Notes: a model not told the origin generated them from the letters alone. A stretch of DNA of 64,000 bases from JAFECT01 sp035551675 (GCA_035551675.1 DASZMV010000040.1:248001-312000), one strand, 5' to 3'. Counted from the stretch's first letter, positions 16,335-25,407 are shown. Numbers and translations are program-made.

Positions 16335-18131
16335 TTAAGCGGCGCTGCGCGTATCGTCGCCCAAGCGGCCTTGACATACGTCTTGCAGGCAGTCGGCAAG
16401 GATGGCGAAATCGACTGGCTTGTTCAGGTAGGCGTCGGCGCCAGCCTCGAAGCCGGCCTTGCGATCCTGGGGATGCGCGGCGGCGCTGACGATGACCACC
16501 GGCGCGGCGGTGTTCGGCCCGGCGCTCTCGCGCAGGCGCCGGGTGGCCGTCAGACCGTCCATCACCGGCATGTTGACGTCCATCAGCACAAGGTCGAACT
16601 GTTCGAGTTGCAGCAGGTCGAGCGCGATCGATCCGTCCTCCGCCGCCGCAGTCGCGTGTCCCGCAGCCTGGAGAAAGTGCTCCAGGATCATACGATTGAC
16701 CGGATGATCCTCGACGATCAGCACGCGCAGGCTCCGTGCCGCGGGCGCTGCGTCTGCGGTCTCGACAAGCGCCGTTTTAACAGGCTGCGGCGCATCGGCG
16801 ACGAACGTGAAGGTGAACGTCGAACCGGCGCCCGGCGACGATTCGATAGCAAGACGGCCGTCAAGCAGCTGCGCCACCTTGTGACAGACCGCTAGCCCGA
16901 GGCCGGCGCCGCCGAAGCGGCGAGTCACCGAGGAATCTGCCTGAGTGAATGGCTCGAACAGCCCATTGATCTGGCCCGGAGCGATGCCGACGCCGCTGTC
17001 GCTGACGGCGACGCTCACGAGGGTGTGCATCTCCTCCGACGGGCCGGCCGAAACACGCACGGCGACGCCGCCGCGCTCGGTGAACTTCACGGCGTTCGAC
17101 AGCAGACAGTTCAGTGCTTGGGTGACGCGCGCCGGGTCGGTCACCAGGCGCTCAAGCCCCTGTGGCGCGATTTCCAGCTCGAAGTTCAGGCCCTTCGCGT
17201 TTGCGGCGACCTGCCAATCCTTACAGACACGGTGCAGAAGCTCGGTGAAGTCGAATTCCGACCGCTCGATCGGCACGCCGGCGCCGACGTGGGTCAGCTC
17301 AAGAATGTCGTTGAGGACGGCGAGCAACGCATTGGCGGACTCGGTGATCACCCCCAGGTAAGTTCTCTGAAGCGTATCGGCGCAACGCTCGCCGAGCAGC
17401 TGGGCGGCGCCCAGCACGCCGTTCATGGGCGTGCGCAGTTCGTGGCTGATCATGGTAAGGAATGAGGCCTTGGCCCGGTCGCCGGCCCGGGCGTGGTCGC
17501 GTTCCCGTTCGAGGTCCACCACCAGCTGTCGGCGTTCCGCCTCGACCAGGTCGAGCGCCTGACGCGTGCGGTAACCGCGCAGCAGACGCCCCGTGATGTG
17601 CACGCACCAGACAAGCTCGGTTGCAAGCGCCGGAACGAAGCTCGCGCCGCCCCAAAGACCGCTTACGAACGCCGCAGCGACGAGCATAAACGGCAAGGTG
17701 GCGATGAGTGCGCGGCGCGGCTCGCTCTGAAACTGACCGATGCCGACGCCCCAAAGCACGTGCAGCAGGATAAAGGCGATGGTGAGATGAAACGGATGGG
17801 GGCTGAGCCAAGCCAACACCGGCGCAATTGCCCAGACACCCTCGTTCAGCGTCACCAGCGCCATGAACCGCGCATCGGCGTTCTCGCGGAAGCCCAGACC
17901 GTTGCGCATCGCGCGCCGTTCCACAACGCTGCGGACGATGCCGATGGCCACGGTCGCCGCCGCCCAGCCAACCGCCGTGGCGACCGGGGCGACGGTGCAG
18001 AGACAGATCAGAAAGGCGAGCGCCGCGGTGTAGCGCAGCCACTGCGTCTTCACGACGGTCGAAAACGGAGCTTCCGGCGCGCACGAGGCGACGCGCACAA
18101 TGTCGGGCGTGGGAATGGCGTTTTCGGGCAT
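16335..18131 (-). CDS. Hybrid sensor histidine kinase/response regulator, membrane-bound
   Basis: This 598-residue protein has an N-terminal membrane domain (six or so helices, residues 33-180), HisKA with His230 in MISHELRTPMNG, HATPase_c (NCLLSNAVKFTE, DSGVGIAP, GGAGLGLAVC) and a C-terminal receiver with the phosphorylatable Asp in LVLMDVNMPVMDG and Lys in YLNKPVD. The order and size match the hybrid kinase at 6938-8728, so the two look like paralogues with diverged membrane sensors. No response regulator with an output domain lies beside it. The signal sensed is unknown. Confidence 0.92.
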   Translation of the reverse strand: MPENAIPTPDIVRVASCAPEAPFSTVVKTQWLRYTAALAFLICLCTVAPVATAVGWAAATVAIGIVRSVVERRAMRNGLGFRENADARFMALVTLNEGVWAIAPVLAWLSPHPFHLTIAFILLHVLWGVGIGQFQSEPRRALIATLPFMLVAAAFVSGLWGGASFVPALATELVWCVHITGRLLRGYRTRQALDLVEAERRQLVVDLERERDHARAGDRAKASFLTMISHELRTPMNGVLGAAQLLGERCADTLQRTYLGVITESANALLAVLNDILELTHVGAGVPIERSEFDFTELLHRVCKDWQVAANAKGLNFELEIAPQGLERLVTDPARVTQALNCLLSNAVKFTERGGVAVRVSAGPSEEMHTLVSVAVSDSGVGIAPGQINGLFEPFTQADSSVTRRFGGAGLGLAVCHKVAQLLDGRLAIESSPGAGSTFTFTFVADAPQPVKTALVETADAAPAARSLRVLIVEDHPVNRMILEHFLQAAGHATAAAEDGSIALDLLQLEQFDLVLMDVNMPVMDGLTATRRLRESAGPNTAAPVVIVSAAAHPQDRKAGFEAGADAYLNKPVDFAILADCLQDVCQGRLGDDTRSAA

Positions 18132-18352
18132 GGCGCCGTTCTGCTAGTCCATGGGTTGCATAAGCTCGTAACCCCTAATGGCGCGTGAACTGGGGGCGAC
18201 CGGGGGTGCGGCCGGGGGTCACGCCGTTAACCTTTCGAGCGCAGTTGGACGTTCGCTGCCTGGCCCACCGCCTTATCCAGAGGCTTTCCTCGCCGAGCGA
18301 AAAGCGAGAAGCTCAGACCATCACCTCATATCGGAAAGCTGAATCGGCAGCC

Positions 18353-18772
18353 GTGCCAGCGCCCTCGTCCAAACTTCCGCAAATCCCGACCGGTGAAGCC
18401 TGGCTCGTCTACGACGGCGAGTGCCCCGCGTGCCGCAACTTCACCAGCCACGTTCGGCTCCGCAAAAGCGTCGGCGAGGTGCATCTGGTCGATGCGCGCG
18501 AGGGCGGTCCGATCGTCGATGAAATCCAGGCGGCCGGGTTCGATCTCGACAAGGGCATGGCGTTCAAGATCGGCGGACGCCTCTACCATGGCGCCGACTG
18601 TCTGCACGTACTGGCGCTGTTGAGCAGCGACCGCGGCTGGTTCAACCGGCTGAATGCTGCGCTGTTCCGCTGGCCTCTGGTCAGTCGCCTCGCCTATCCG
18701 CCGTTGAAGGCGGGCCGAAATCTTCTATTGTTCGTGCGTGGCAAGCGGCCGATCAACCACCCGCACAACTGA
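18353..18772 (+). CDS. DCC family thiol-disulfide oxidoreductase (DUF393)
   Basis: The DCC motif WLVYDGECPACRNF with its CPAC redox pair, followed by LVDAREGG and FKIGGRLYHGADCLHVLALL, defines the DUF393 family. Members have a thioredoxin-like fold with a presumed thiol-disulfide function, but few are characterised. The GTG at 18353 gives 139 residues, close to the family length; an in-frame GTG at 18185 would add 56 residues of unconserved sequence. The 3' end is followed directly by the convergent hrpB stop. The region 18132-18352 before it shows no other gene. Confidence 0.82.
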   Translation: MPAPSSKLPQIPTGEAWLVYDGECPACRNFTSHVRLRKSVGEVHLVDAREGGPIVDEIQAAGFDLDKGMAFKIGGRLYHGADCLHVLALLSSDRGWFNRLNAALFRWPLVSRLAYPPLKAGRNLLLFVRGKRPINHPHN

Positions 18773-21238
18773 TCACGTTCCGCGCGGTTTCGCTCGCCGT
18801 GTCGGCGCTGCGGTCGCCGGGTCTTCGGGCCAAGGATGTCTGGGATAGCGTCCGCGCATGTCGCGGCGCACGTCGGCCCAACTGCCTTTCCAGAACCCGG
18901 GCAGGTCTTTGGTCATCTGCACCGGCTTATGTCCGGGCGACAGCAGCGCCAGCGTCAGGGGCGCGCGTCCCGCGCCCACGGTCGGATGGGTCGCCAGGCC
19001 GAACAGTTCCTGCACGCGCACGTCGACGCGGGGACCGCCGTCGGCCTCATAGTCGATGAGGAACCGCGATCCGGTCGGCGCCTCGAACCGTTCCGGCGCG
19101 TCCGCATCAAGCCGACGGCGCAGGTCCCAGGCAATGAGATCCGAAAGCGCCTGTTCCAGGATCGCATCGTCGATCTTCGCCAGGTTCGTTCGCCCGACGA
19201 GATGCGGCGCGAGCCAGCCGTCCAGGCTTTCGATGAGCGCTTCATCCGAGAGGTCGGGCCACGCGACGTCGAAGCGACGCAGGAAGGCCACCCGCGCGCG
19301 CAGCCGTTTTGCGCGCTCGCCCCAGGCAAGACGGTCAAGGCCTCCCGCACGAACCTGGTCGAGCAGACTCTGTTCGATGAGCGACGCTGGTGCATCGGCT
19401 AGCGCCCGTTCTTCGATCACCAGTTCGCCGAGTTTCGTCAGCCGCACGGCGCGCACCTTGCCGCGCGGATCGGTTTCGATGCGGTCCTCGATCTCGATGC
19501 GATCGGCAAACGCGTCGGCGAGCGCCGCTTCATTCAGCGGCGCCGCCAGCAGAACCCGATCGCGCGCCGCGCCGCCGCCGAGTTCGCCTACCGCAAGCCA
19601 TGTCTCTCGCGCCAGGGCGTCGGTGGGCTCGACGAAGACGCCGCGGCCCGAGGCGAGGCGGAACTCGCCGGGCTTGCCGCGCGCCTTGGCGATGCGCTCG
19701 GGATAGGCCTCGGCCAACAGCAGGCCCGGATCGATCGCATGCGCGCGCACGGTCGTGGCATGCCGCCTCGCCGCGTCCGCCCAGCGCGCCACCAGCGCGA
19801 GCGCGTCGCGCGTCTTCGGCGAACGATCGCGCTCGAGTCGTTCGAGACGCGTGCGCAAATCCGTGTCGTTGCCCCCGAGTCCGCGTTCGATCAACACCGC
19901 CGCGATGCGCGCGCCGAGTTGGGCGTCGCCGCCGGCGGCCGCTTCGACGACCATGTGGGCAAGACGCGGCGGCAGGGCGAGGCCGGCGAGCGCGCGGCCG
20001 TGGTCGGTGATCGCGCCGGACGCGTCCAGCGCCTGCAGCCGTTCGAGCAAGGCGCGCGCTTCCTTGAACGCGGCCGCCGGCGGCGGATCGAGGAAGGCGA
20101 GCGTCGACGGGTCCGTCGTTCCCCACGCCGCGAGGTCGAGCGCCAGACGCGACAGGTCCGCCTCGAGAATCTCCGGCCGTGCGAAGGCGATCAGCGAGCG
20201 CGTCTCCGGCTCGTCCCAAAGGCGGTAACAGACGCCCGGCTCCAGCCTTCCCGCACGACCGCGGCGCTGGTCGGCGGCGGCGCGCGACACGCGCACGGTT
20301 TCCAGCCGCGTAAGGCCGGATGAGGGATCGTAACGCGGCACGCGCGCGAGGCCGGCGTCGATCACCACGCGCACGCCTTCGATGGTCAGGCTGGTCTCGG
20401 CGATGGAGGTGGCGAGCACGACCTTTCGTTTTCCCGCCGGCGCCGGTTCGATGGCGAGGTCCTGTTCCCTCGGCTCCAGCGCGCCGTAGAGGGGCGCGAG
20501 GATCACGGTCGCGTCGCGCACCCGCTCGGCCAGCCGTTCGTGCACGCGGCGAATCTCGCCCTGCCCCGGAAGGAAGACGAGCAGACTGCCGCCTTCCTTA
20601 GCCAAGGCCTGCAGAACGGCCGTGACGACCGCGTCCTCGATCCGGGGACCGCTTCCGCGTCCCAGGTAGCGGGTGTCGACCGGGAACATGCGCCCCCGAC
20701 TCTCGACCAAGGGCGCGTCACCCAGCAGGGCTCCGACGCGGGCGCCGTCGAGGGTGGCGGACATGACCAAAAGCCGCAGGTCGTCGCGCAGCACGCCTTG
20801 GGCGTCGCGGGCGAAGGCCAGACCCAGGTCGGCATCGAGACTTCGCTCATGGAACTCGTCGAACAGCACGGCGGCCACGCCCTCCAGGCCGGGGTCGTCC
20901 AGGATCATGCGGGTGAAGACGCCTTCGGTGATCACCTCGATGCGGGTTCGGGCGCTGATCCTCGACTGCAGCCGCACCCGGTAGCCTACGGTTTCCCCAA
21001 CCTTTTCCTCAATGAGCTGGGCCATCCGCGCCGCCGCCGCCCGCGCCGCCAGCCGGCGGGGCTCGAGCACCAGAAGCTTGCGGCCCTGAACCCAGGGCTC
21101 GTCCAAGAGGGCGAGCGGGACCACCGTCGTCTTGCCCGCGCCCGGCGGAGCGACCAGGACGGCTTGCGCACGCGTCCGCAGAGCGGCCGTCAGGGCCGGC
21201 AGGGCGTCATGGATCGGGAGGGCGGGTGAAACGTCCAT
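18773..21238 (-). CDS. hrpB: ATP-dependent helicase HrpB
   Basis: This 821-residue DEAH-box-like helicase has Walker A VAPPGAGKTTV (near residue 30), motif II DEFHERSLDADL (the DEFH variant typical of HrpB), motif III VMSATLDG, motif V VLATSIAETSLTIEGV and motif VI QRRGRAGRLEPG. A HA2/OB region and the HrpB-specific C-terminal domain follow. The length fits the family. HrpB is a conserved, poorly characterised RNA helicase in Proteobacteria. It is convergent with the DCC gene and divergent from the amino-acid permease. Confidence 0.94.
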   Translation of the reverse strand: MDVSPALPIHDALPALTAALRTRAQAVLVAPPGAGKTTVVPLALLDEPWVQGRKLLVLEPRRLAARAAAARMAQLIEEKVGETVGYRVRLQSRISARTRIEVITEGVFTRMILDDPGLEGVAAVLFDEFHERSLDADLGLAFARDAQGVLRDDLRLLVMSATLDGARVGALLGDAPLVESRGRMFPVDTRYLGRGSGPRIEDAVVTAVLQALAKEGGSLLVFLPGQGEIRRVHERLAERVRDATVILAPLYGALEPREQDLAIEPAPAGKRKVVLATSIAETSLTIEGVRVVIDAGLARVPRYDPSSGLTRLETVRVSRAAADQRRGRAGRLEPGVCYRLWDEPETRSLIAFARPEILEADLSRLALDLAAWGTTDPSTLAFLDPPPAAAFKEARALLERLQALDASGAITDHGRALAGLALPPRLAHMVVEAAAGGDAQLGARIAAVLIERGLGGNDTDLRTRLERLERDRSPKTRDALALVARWADAARRHATTVRAHAIDPGLLLAEAYPERIAKARGKPGEFRLASGRGVFVEPTDALARETWLAVGELGGGAARDRVLLAAPLNEAALADAFADRIEIEDRIETDPRGKVRAVRLTKLGELVIEERALADAPASLIEQSLLDQVRAGGLDRLAWGERAKRLRARVAFLRRFDVAWPDLSDEALIESLDGWLAPHLVGRTNLAKIDDAILEQALSDLIAWDLRRRLDADAPERFEAPTGSRFLIDYEADGGPRVDVRVQELFGLATHPTVGAGRAPLTLALLSPGHKPVQMTKDLPGFWKGSWADVRRDMRGRYPRHPWPEDPATAAPTRRAKPRGT

Positions 21239-21342
21239 TCTGACCGGCGTTAAGCTAAACCCTTGACCGTGCGCTGGCTTGCGGCTCTCTTGCCTGCCAA
21301 CCGATTTGGGACGAGCCCAGTGTGGGCTTGAAGGGGGAACGT

Positions 21343-22926
21343 ATGTGGCGAGTTAAGCCACTCGATCAGATTCTAGCGACCGCTGAAAAGAAGTCGCTCA
21401 AGCGCTCGCTGGGCGTCGTCCAGCTCACGCTGCTCGGCATCGGCGCCGTTATCGGCACCGGCATCTTCGTTCTGACCGCTACGGCGGCGCAGAAGGCTGG
21501 ACCGGGCATGATGATCTCCTTCATCATCGCCGGCGCCGTCTGCGCGGTGGCGGCCCTGTGTTACGCCGAACTGGCGTCCATGGTGCCGGTGGCGGGGTCG
21601 GCCTACACCTATTCCTACGCCGTGATGGGCGAACTGATGGCCTGGCTGGTGGGCTGGGCGCTGATCCTCGAATACGCGCTCGGCGCCAGCGCCGTGGCGG
21701 TGGGATGGTCCGGCCACCTGGTGGGGTTGTTGGACAGTTACGGCTATCACTTCCTGCCCCATGCTCTGACCGTGGGACCTCCAATCGATCTTGGCTTCAT
21801 CAAGGGCGGCGAGGTCGGCGGGATCGTGAACCTTCCCGCCATCATCATCACCCTTCTGGTGACCGTTCTGCTGGTCATCGGCACGAAGGAAAGCGCGACG
21901 TTCAACGCCGTTCTGGTGGCGGTGAAAGTCGCAGCGCTGACCCTGTTCGTCGTGCTGACCCTGCCGCTGGTCTCGGGTCACATGGACCACTTCAAGCCTT
22001 TCGCACCGCGAGGCTGGGGCAACATCCTCGATCATACGTCGGCAAATTCAGGGACCGGCATACTCGGCGCGGCCGCCTCCATCTTCTTCGCGTACGTGGG
22101 CTTCGACGCGGTCTCCACCGCGGCGGAGGAAACCAAGAACCCGCAGAAGACTGTGCCAATCGGCCTGATCGCCAGCCTTTCGATCTGCACCATCTTCTAT
22201 CTTCTGGTGGCGGGCGGCGTGATCGGCTCCTTCGGCGCACAACCCTTGGCCGACGCGAGCGGGCATTGGTACGCCGACGGCTCGCCACAGCTCTACGGCA
22301 GCCCTCAGTGCACGGCGACGCATGCTCCCCTCGTCTGTTCTAAGGAGGCCCTGGCCTATGTGCTGCGCGAGCTGCATCAGCCGCTCGCGGGCTTCCTCGT
22401 GGGCCTGGCGGCGGTCATCGCCCTGCCCTCGGTTGTGCTGTTGATGATGTATGGCCAAACGCGGATCTTCTTCGTGATGGCGCGCGACGGCCTCCTGCCG
22501 GGATTCCTCAGCGCCGTGCACGAGAAGTTCAGGACGCCGTGGGTGATCACCATCATCACTGGCTGCGTCGTGGCCGTCGCCGCAGCGTTCCTGCCGGTAG
22601 GTCAGCTTGCTGACTATTCCAACGCTGGCACGCTGTTCGCCTTCGCGGCGGTGTCGCTGGGGGTGATGATCCTGCGCATTACGGACAAGGCCCGGGTGCG
22701 GCCGTTCAAGACCCCGCTCGTGTTCATCGTGGCGCCGCTGTCGATCATCGGCTGTATCACCTTGTTTGCGGCGTTGGACTGGAAGTCTCAAACTCTGTTC
22801 ACCGCCTGGGCGGCGATCGGCTTGGTGCTCTACTTCCTGTTCGGTTTCTGGAACTCCAACATCCGCAAGGGCGTCATCGACTCGACACCGCTGGAAGAAC
22901 ACGGGTCCGGCGAGCCGCCGGCCTGA
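21343..22926 (+). CDS. APC-family amino acid permease
   Basis: This 527-residue inner-membrane transporter has 12 predicted helices. It has the APC signature LLGIGAVIGTGIFVLTATAA in the first helix, then LCYAELASMVPVAGSAYTYS and GWALILEYALGASAVAVGWS. It resembles the cationic/YfnA-like branch. The extended loop with GSPQCTATHAPLVCSKEA contains two cysteines and probably faces the periplasm. The ATG at 21343 is preceded by AGGGGG five bases upstream; the in-frame GTG at 21322 is less likely. A strong intrinsic terminator follows at 22947-22978. The substrate is not resolvable by eye. Confidence 0.9.
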   Translation: MWRVKPLDQILATAEKKSLKRSLGVVQLTLLGIGAVIGTGIFVLTATAAQKAGPGMMISFIIAGAVCAVAALCYAELASMVPVAGSAYTYSYAVMGELMAWLVGWALILEYALGASAVAVGWSGHLVGLLDSYGYHFLPHALTVGPPIDLGFIKGGEVGGIVNLPAIIITLLVTVLLVIGTKESATFNAVLVAVKVAALTLFVVLTLPLVSGHMDHFKPFAPRGWGNILDHTSANSGTGILGAAASIFFAYVGFDAVSTAAEETKNPQKTVPIGLIASLSICTIFYLLVAGGVIGSFGAQPLADASGHWYADGSPQLYGSPQCTATHAPLVCSKEALAYVLRELHQPLAGFLVGLAAVIALPSVVLLMMYGQTRIFFVMARDGLLPGFLSAVHEKFRTPWVITIITGCVVAVAAAFLPVGQLADYSNAGTLFAFAAVSLGVMILRITDKARVRPFKTPLVFIVAPLSIIGCITLFAALDWKSQTLFTAWAAIGLVLYFLFGFWNSNIRKGVIDSTPLEEHGSGEPPA

Positions 22927-22946
22927 TCGGGCTTCACGCTCAAACC

Positions 22947-22978
22947 AGAAGCCCGGGTTCGCCCGGGCTTCTTTTTTT
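22947..22978 (+). terminator. Rho-independent terminator of the amino acid permease gene
   Basis: A perfect 11-base-pair GC-rich stem (AGAAGCCCGGG / CCCGGGCTTCT, 22947-22957 with 22962-22972) closes on a TTCG tetraloop and runs directly into TTTTTT at 22973-22978. It lies 21 bases after the permease stop codon. This is the clearest intrinsic terminator in the window. Confidence 0.93.
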
Positions 22979-23002
22979 CCGCCACCGGGTTATCTGCAAG
23001 CC

Positions 23003-23677
23003 ATGTCCGAGTCTCCGCCGCTGAAGGCCTTCATCGCACCGGTCACGCCGCTGGCGCAGAATTGCACGGTCGTCGCCTGCGCCAAGACCAACCGCTGTGC
23101 GGTCATCGATCCCGGCGGCGAGGTCGATCATCTGATCTCCGAGATCGCCAGGCGCGGTTTCACCCTTGAGAAGATATGGATCACCCACGGCCACCTCGAT
23201 CACGCCGGCGGCACGGCGGAGCTGAAGGAAAAGACCGGCGTCCCCATCGAGGGCCCGCACCCGGACGATCAGTTCTGGATCGACGGCATCGAAAGTCAGG
23301 GCAAGACCTACGGCATGCCCGACGCACGCGCCTTCACTCCCGACCGCTGGCTCGACGAGGGCGACCGGGTGCAACTGGGCGAAACCGAGTTCGAGGTCTA
23401 TCGCTGCCCCGGCCATACGCCGGGGCACGTCATCTTCTTCCATCGCGAGGGTAGGTTCGCCCAGGTGGGCGACGTGCTGTTCAAGGGCTCGATAGGGCGC
23501 ACGGACTTCCCGCGCGGGAACTACGACCAGCTGATCGCCTCGATCACGCAAAAGCTCTGGCCGCTGGGCGACGACGTCCGCTTCGTGCCGGGCCACGGGC
23601 CGATGTCCAGTTTTGGGGACGAGCGCCGCAGCAACCCCTTCGTCGCCGACCACATCCTGGCCACCAAGGCCGGGTGA
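23003..23677 (+). CDS. Metallo-beta-lactamase fold hydrolase (glyoxalase II-like)
   Basis: This 224-residue cytoplasmic hydrolase has the metal motif THGHLDHAGG (HxHxDH), a second ligand in CPGHTPGHVIFF, an Asp in QVGDVLFKGSIGRTDFPRGN and a His in FVPGHGPMS. The layout is that of the YcbL-type glyoxalase II proteins, which hydrolyse S-lactoylglutathione or similar thioesters with a binuclear zinc site. The ATG at 23003 starts 24 bases after the upstream terminator. No glyoxalase I is next to it. Confidence 0.88.
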   Translation: MSESPPLKAFIAPVTPLAQNCTVVACAKTNRCAVIDPGGEVDHLISEIARRGFTLEKIWITHGHLDHAGGTAELKEKTGVPIEGPHPDDQFWIDGIESQGKTYGMPDARAFTPDRWLDEGDRVQLGETEFEVYRCPGHTPGHVIFFHREGRFAQVGDVLFKGSIGRTDFPRGNYDQLIASITQKLWPLGDDVRFVPGHGPMSSFGDERRSNPFVADHILATKAG

Positions 23678-23780
23678 TTCTCGCAAGCTGCGCCTTATCT
23701 TGCCGGGCTTGACTCACCGACGGATCGAGCGTCCCAGCGCCGTGAAACGGCGCGCGTCGCCTTTCGGGAGATGATCTGCG

Positions 23781-24182
23781 ATGATCGAACCTGCCGCTGA
23801 CCCAGGACAACCCGTGCGCGCGCTCTTGGTCGAAGACGAAGCCCTGGTCGCCATGTTCGCCGAGGAGGTGCTGGACTCCCTCGGCTTCGAGGCCGCGACC
23901 GCGCGCAGCGGCGCCGAGGCGCGCGCGAAGTGGGCGCAGTCCACGCCGGACTTGGCGATTATCGACGTGGGCCTGCCCGATACGCGGGGCGACAAGCTGG
24001 CCCGCGAGCTACGCGGGCAGATGCCCGGCGTGAAAATCCTGATCGCCTCGGGCTACGACGTGGTGGAGCTGCGCGAGGCGTTCAAGGACGACGGCCTGAC
24101 CGGCTTCCTGCCCAAACCCTACACCGAGGAAGACCTGGTGAAGGCGACGCGCGCCCTCGGGTTCGACGTCACGTCGAGCTGA
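23781..24182 (+). CDS. Single-domain response regulator
   Basis: This 133-residue protein is a bare receiver domain: acidic pair VEDEA, phosphorylatable Asp62 in AIIDVGLPDTRG, the switch Ser/Thr in LIASGYD, and Lys112 in LPKPYTEEDL. It has no output domain, so it must act by protein contact or as a phosphate sink. It is convergent with phyR, 19 bases apart, at the edge of the stress-response locus. It lacks the FxTAxPE motif of PhyR-type receivers, so a role in the general stress response is possible but unproven. Confidence 0.88.
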   Translation: MIEPAADPGQPVRALLVEDEALVAMFAEEVLDSLGFEAATARSGAEARAKWAQSTPDLAIIDVGLPDTRGDKLARELRGQMPGVKILIASGYDVVELREAFKDDGLTGFLPKPYTEEDLVKATRALGFDVTSS

Positions 24183-24205
24183 TCCGGCAGCCGATCTGGG
24201 ATCAG
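24179..24205. other. Inverted repeat spanning the convergent regulator and phyR stops
   Basis: The arms CTGATCC (24179-24185) and GGATCAG (24199-24205) pair around a 13-base loop. The left arm contains the TGA stop of the single-domain regulator and the right arm the TGA stop of phyR. A hairpin here could end transcription from both sides, but there is no T-run, so it is a weak terminator candidate. Confidence 0.4.
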
Positions 24206-24999
24206 GCGAGCGCCATCTTCGGCCGCGGCTGGTGGAAGAACAGGGCCTGACCGATCAGGGCCTTCACCGTCTCGTCGTTGAACGGCTTGGACACCAGGAA
24301 CACCGGTTCTGGCCGCTCGCCGGTCAAGAGGCGCTCGGGGAAGGCGGTGATGAAGATCACCGGCACGTCCATGGTCTTCTGGATGTCTCCGGCGGCCTCG
24401 ATCCCGCTCGACCCGTCGGCCAGACGCACGTCGGCCAGCACCAGGCCAGGCGCGCGGCGCTCGGCCAGGGCCAGGGCCTGATCTTTGGTCGAGGCGACTC
24501 CGGTGACCCGGTGGCCCATCTCGCTGACCAGGGTTTCGAGCCCCTGGGCGATGAGGGTCTCGTCCTCGATGATCAGGACGTCGGTGGCCAGCTGGCGCTC
24601 GATGGAGCGCTGGGCGGCTTCGAACCGGCGCTGAACCTCGGCTTCGGGCACCTCCAGGATCTGGGACGCCTCGGCGGCGCTGAAGCCCTCCATTAGAATC
24701 AGGAGGATCGCGGTCCGGTGTTCGGGTGTCATCCGCTGCAGCCGCTTGTCGGCCATCAGCGATCCGCCGTGGCTAGACGCGTCGATCGAGTGGCCGTTTA
24801 AAGCTCTGCGCCAAGTCTTGTGAAAGGCTCGGAAAAGCGCAACGCGCATCGGCAGCGGCCCGACCAGCTTCTGCTCCGACCCGATCAGGCCCTCGAGCGT
24901 CGCCCGCACGAAGCCGTCGCCCTCGGATTGGGACCCCGTCAGGGCTCGGGCGTATCGGCGAAGGTAGGGGGCGTGCCGAAGCACCGTCCTGACCGGCAT
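24202..24999 (-). CDS. phyR: General stress response anti-anti-sigma regulator PhyR
   Basis: This 265-residue protein joins an N-terminal EcfG-like sigma mimic domain (residues 1-135: a region 2-like helix bundle, then RMTPEHRTAILLILMEGFSA as the region 4 mimic) to a C-terminal receiver. The phosphorylatable residue is Asp190 in VLADVRLADGSSG, and the alphaproteobacterial FATGUY motif appears as FITAFPERLL, with Lys in VSKPFND. When phosphorylated, PhyR binds NepR and frees EcfG. The ATG at 24999 was taken because it starts the conserved domain and gives the usual family length. The nepR and ecfG genes lie about 3-4 kb away, beyond egtBD. No matching HWE-type kinase is in the window. Confidence 0.95.
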   Translation of the reverse strand: MPVRTVLRHAPYLRRYARALTGSQSEGDGFVRATLEGLIGSEQKLVGPLPMRVALFRAFHKTWRRALNGHSIDASSHGGSLMADKRLQRMTPEHRTAILLILMEGFSAAEASQILEVPEAEVQRRFEAAQRSIERQLATDVLIIEDETLIAQGLETLVSEMGHRVTGVASTKDQALALAERRAPGLVLADVRLADGSSGIEAAGDIQKTMDVPVIFITAFPERLLTGERPEPVFLVSKPFNDETVKALIGQALFFHQPRPKMALA

Positions 25000-25066
25000 G
25001 AACTGACGCTCCCACTCTACAGAGGGGAAATTCCCAAGTTCGACACAGGTTCCGCGAAGCTTGAGT

Positions 25067-25091
25067 GGAACCGTCTGGTTGGCTGAGTGTT
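25067..25091 (+). promoter_or_regulatory. Probable EcfG-dependent promoter of the KGG stress gene
   Basis: GGAAC at 25067-25071 is followed after 16 bases by TGTT at 25088-25091, one mismatch from the EcfG/SigT consensus GGAAC-N16/17-CGTT. It lies 30 bases before the start codon of the KGG-motif gene in the phyR-proximal intergenic region. Confidence 0.6.
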
Positions 25092-25120
25092 CTTCAACCA
25101 CAAGGCCTAAGGAGTCCGCG

Positions 25121-25354
25121 ATGCAGGAAGGTCGCAGCAAAGAACCCAACGGAATCTCACGCCGGGGGTTCGCCTCCATGGATCCCGCGCGCCAGCGGGA
25201 AATCGCCCGAAAGGGCGGCGCGAGTGTTCCCAGCGAAAAACGGAGCTTCTCCCAGGATCGCAGCCTGGCCGCCCAGGCGGGTCGGAAAGGCGGCGAAGCC
25301 TCTCACGGCGGGCGCGGCAAGACCGACCGCCGCGATCAGACTCCCTCCAGCTGA
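25121..25354 (+). CDS. KGG-motif general stress protein (YciG-like)
   Basis: This 77-residue hydrophilic protein carries the repeated stress-protein motif: GFASMDPARQREIARKGG (residues 16-33) and a second AAQAGRKGGEASHGG (50-64). Such KGG proteins are general-stress induced in enterobacteria and Alphaproteobacteria; their biochemical role is unclear. AAGGAG at 25108-25113 is an ideal ribosome binding site for the ATG at 25121. A likely EcfG promoter lies just upstream and a hairpin terminator follows, so it appears to be a single-gene unit of the general stress regulon beside phyR. Confidence 0.88.
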   Translation: MQEGRSKEPNGISRRGFASMDPARQREIARKGGASVPSEKRSFSQDRSLAAQAGRKGGEASHGGRGKTDRRDQTPSS

Positions 25355-25373
25355 ATTCCCCCAGCTGACGACG

Positions 25374-25407
25374 GAGCCCGGCGCCCGCAGAAACGCGGGC
25401 GCGGCTC
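25374..25407. terminator. Hairpin between the KGG gene and egtBD
   Basis: GCGCCCGC (25381-25388) pairs with GCGGGCGC (25395-25402) around AGAAAC, and the outer arms GAGCC (25374-25378) and GGCTC (25403-25407) extend the stem with a two-base bulge. It sits between two convergent stops, with only a weakly T-rich stretch after it, so it may serve both directions. Confidence 0.6.

Noticed and set aside
18185..18352. Possible 56-residue N-terminal extension of the DCC protein
   Set aside because: The stretch shows no conserved features and lies before the family domain; a GTG at 18353 gives the usual length, though the choice is not certain.
25000..25066. An EcfG promoter for phyR on the minus strand
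   Set aside because: GGAAC occurs on that strand (25053 down to 25049), but the bases at the correct spacing are not CGTT-like.
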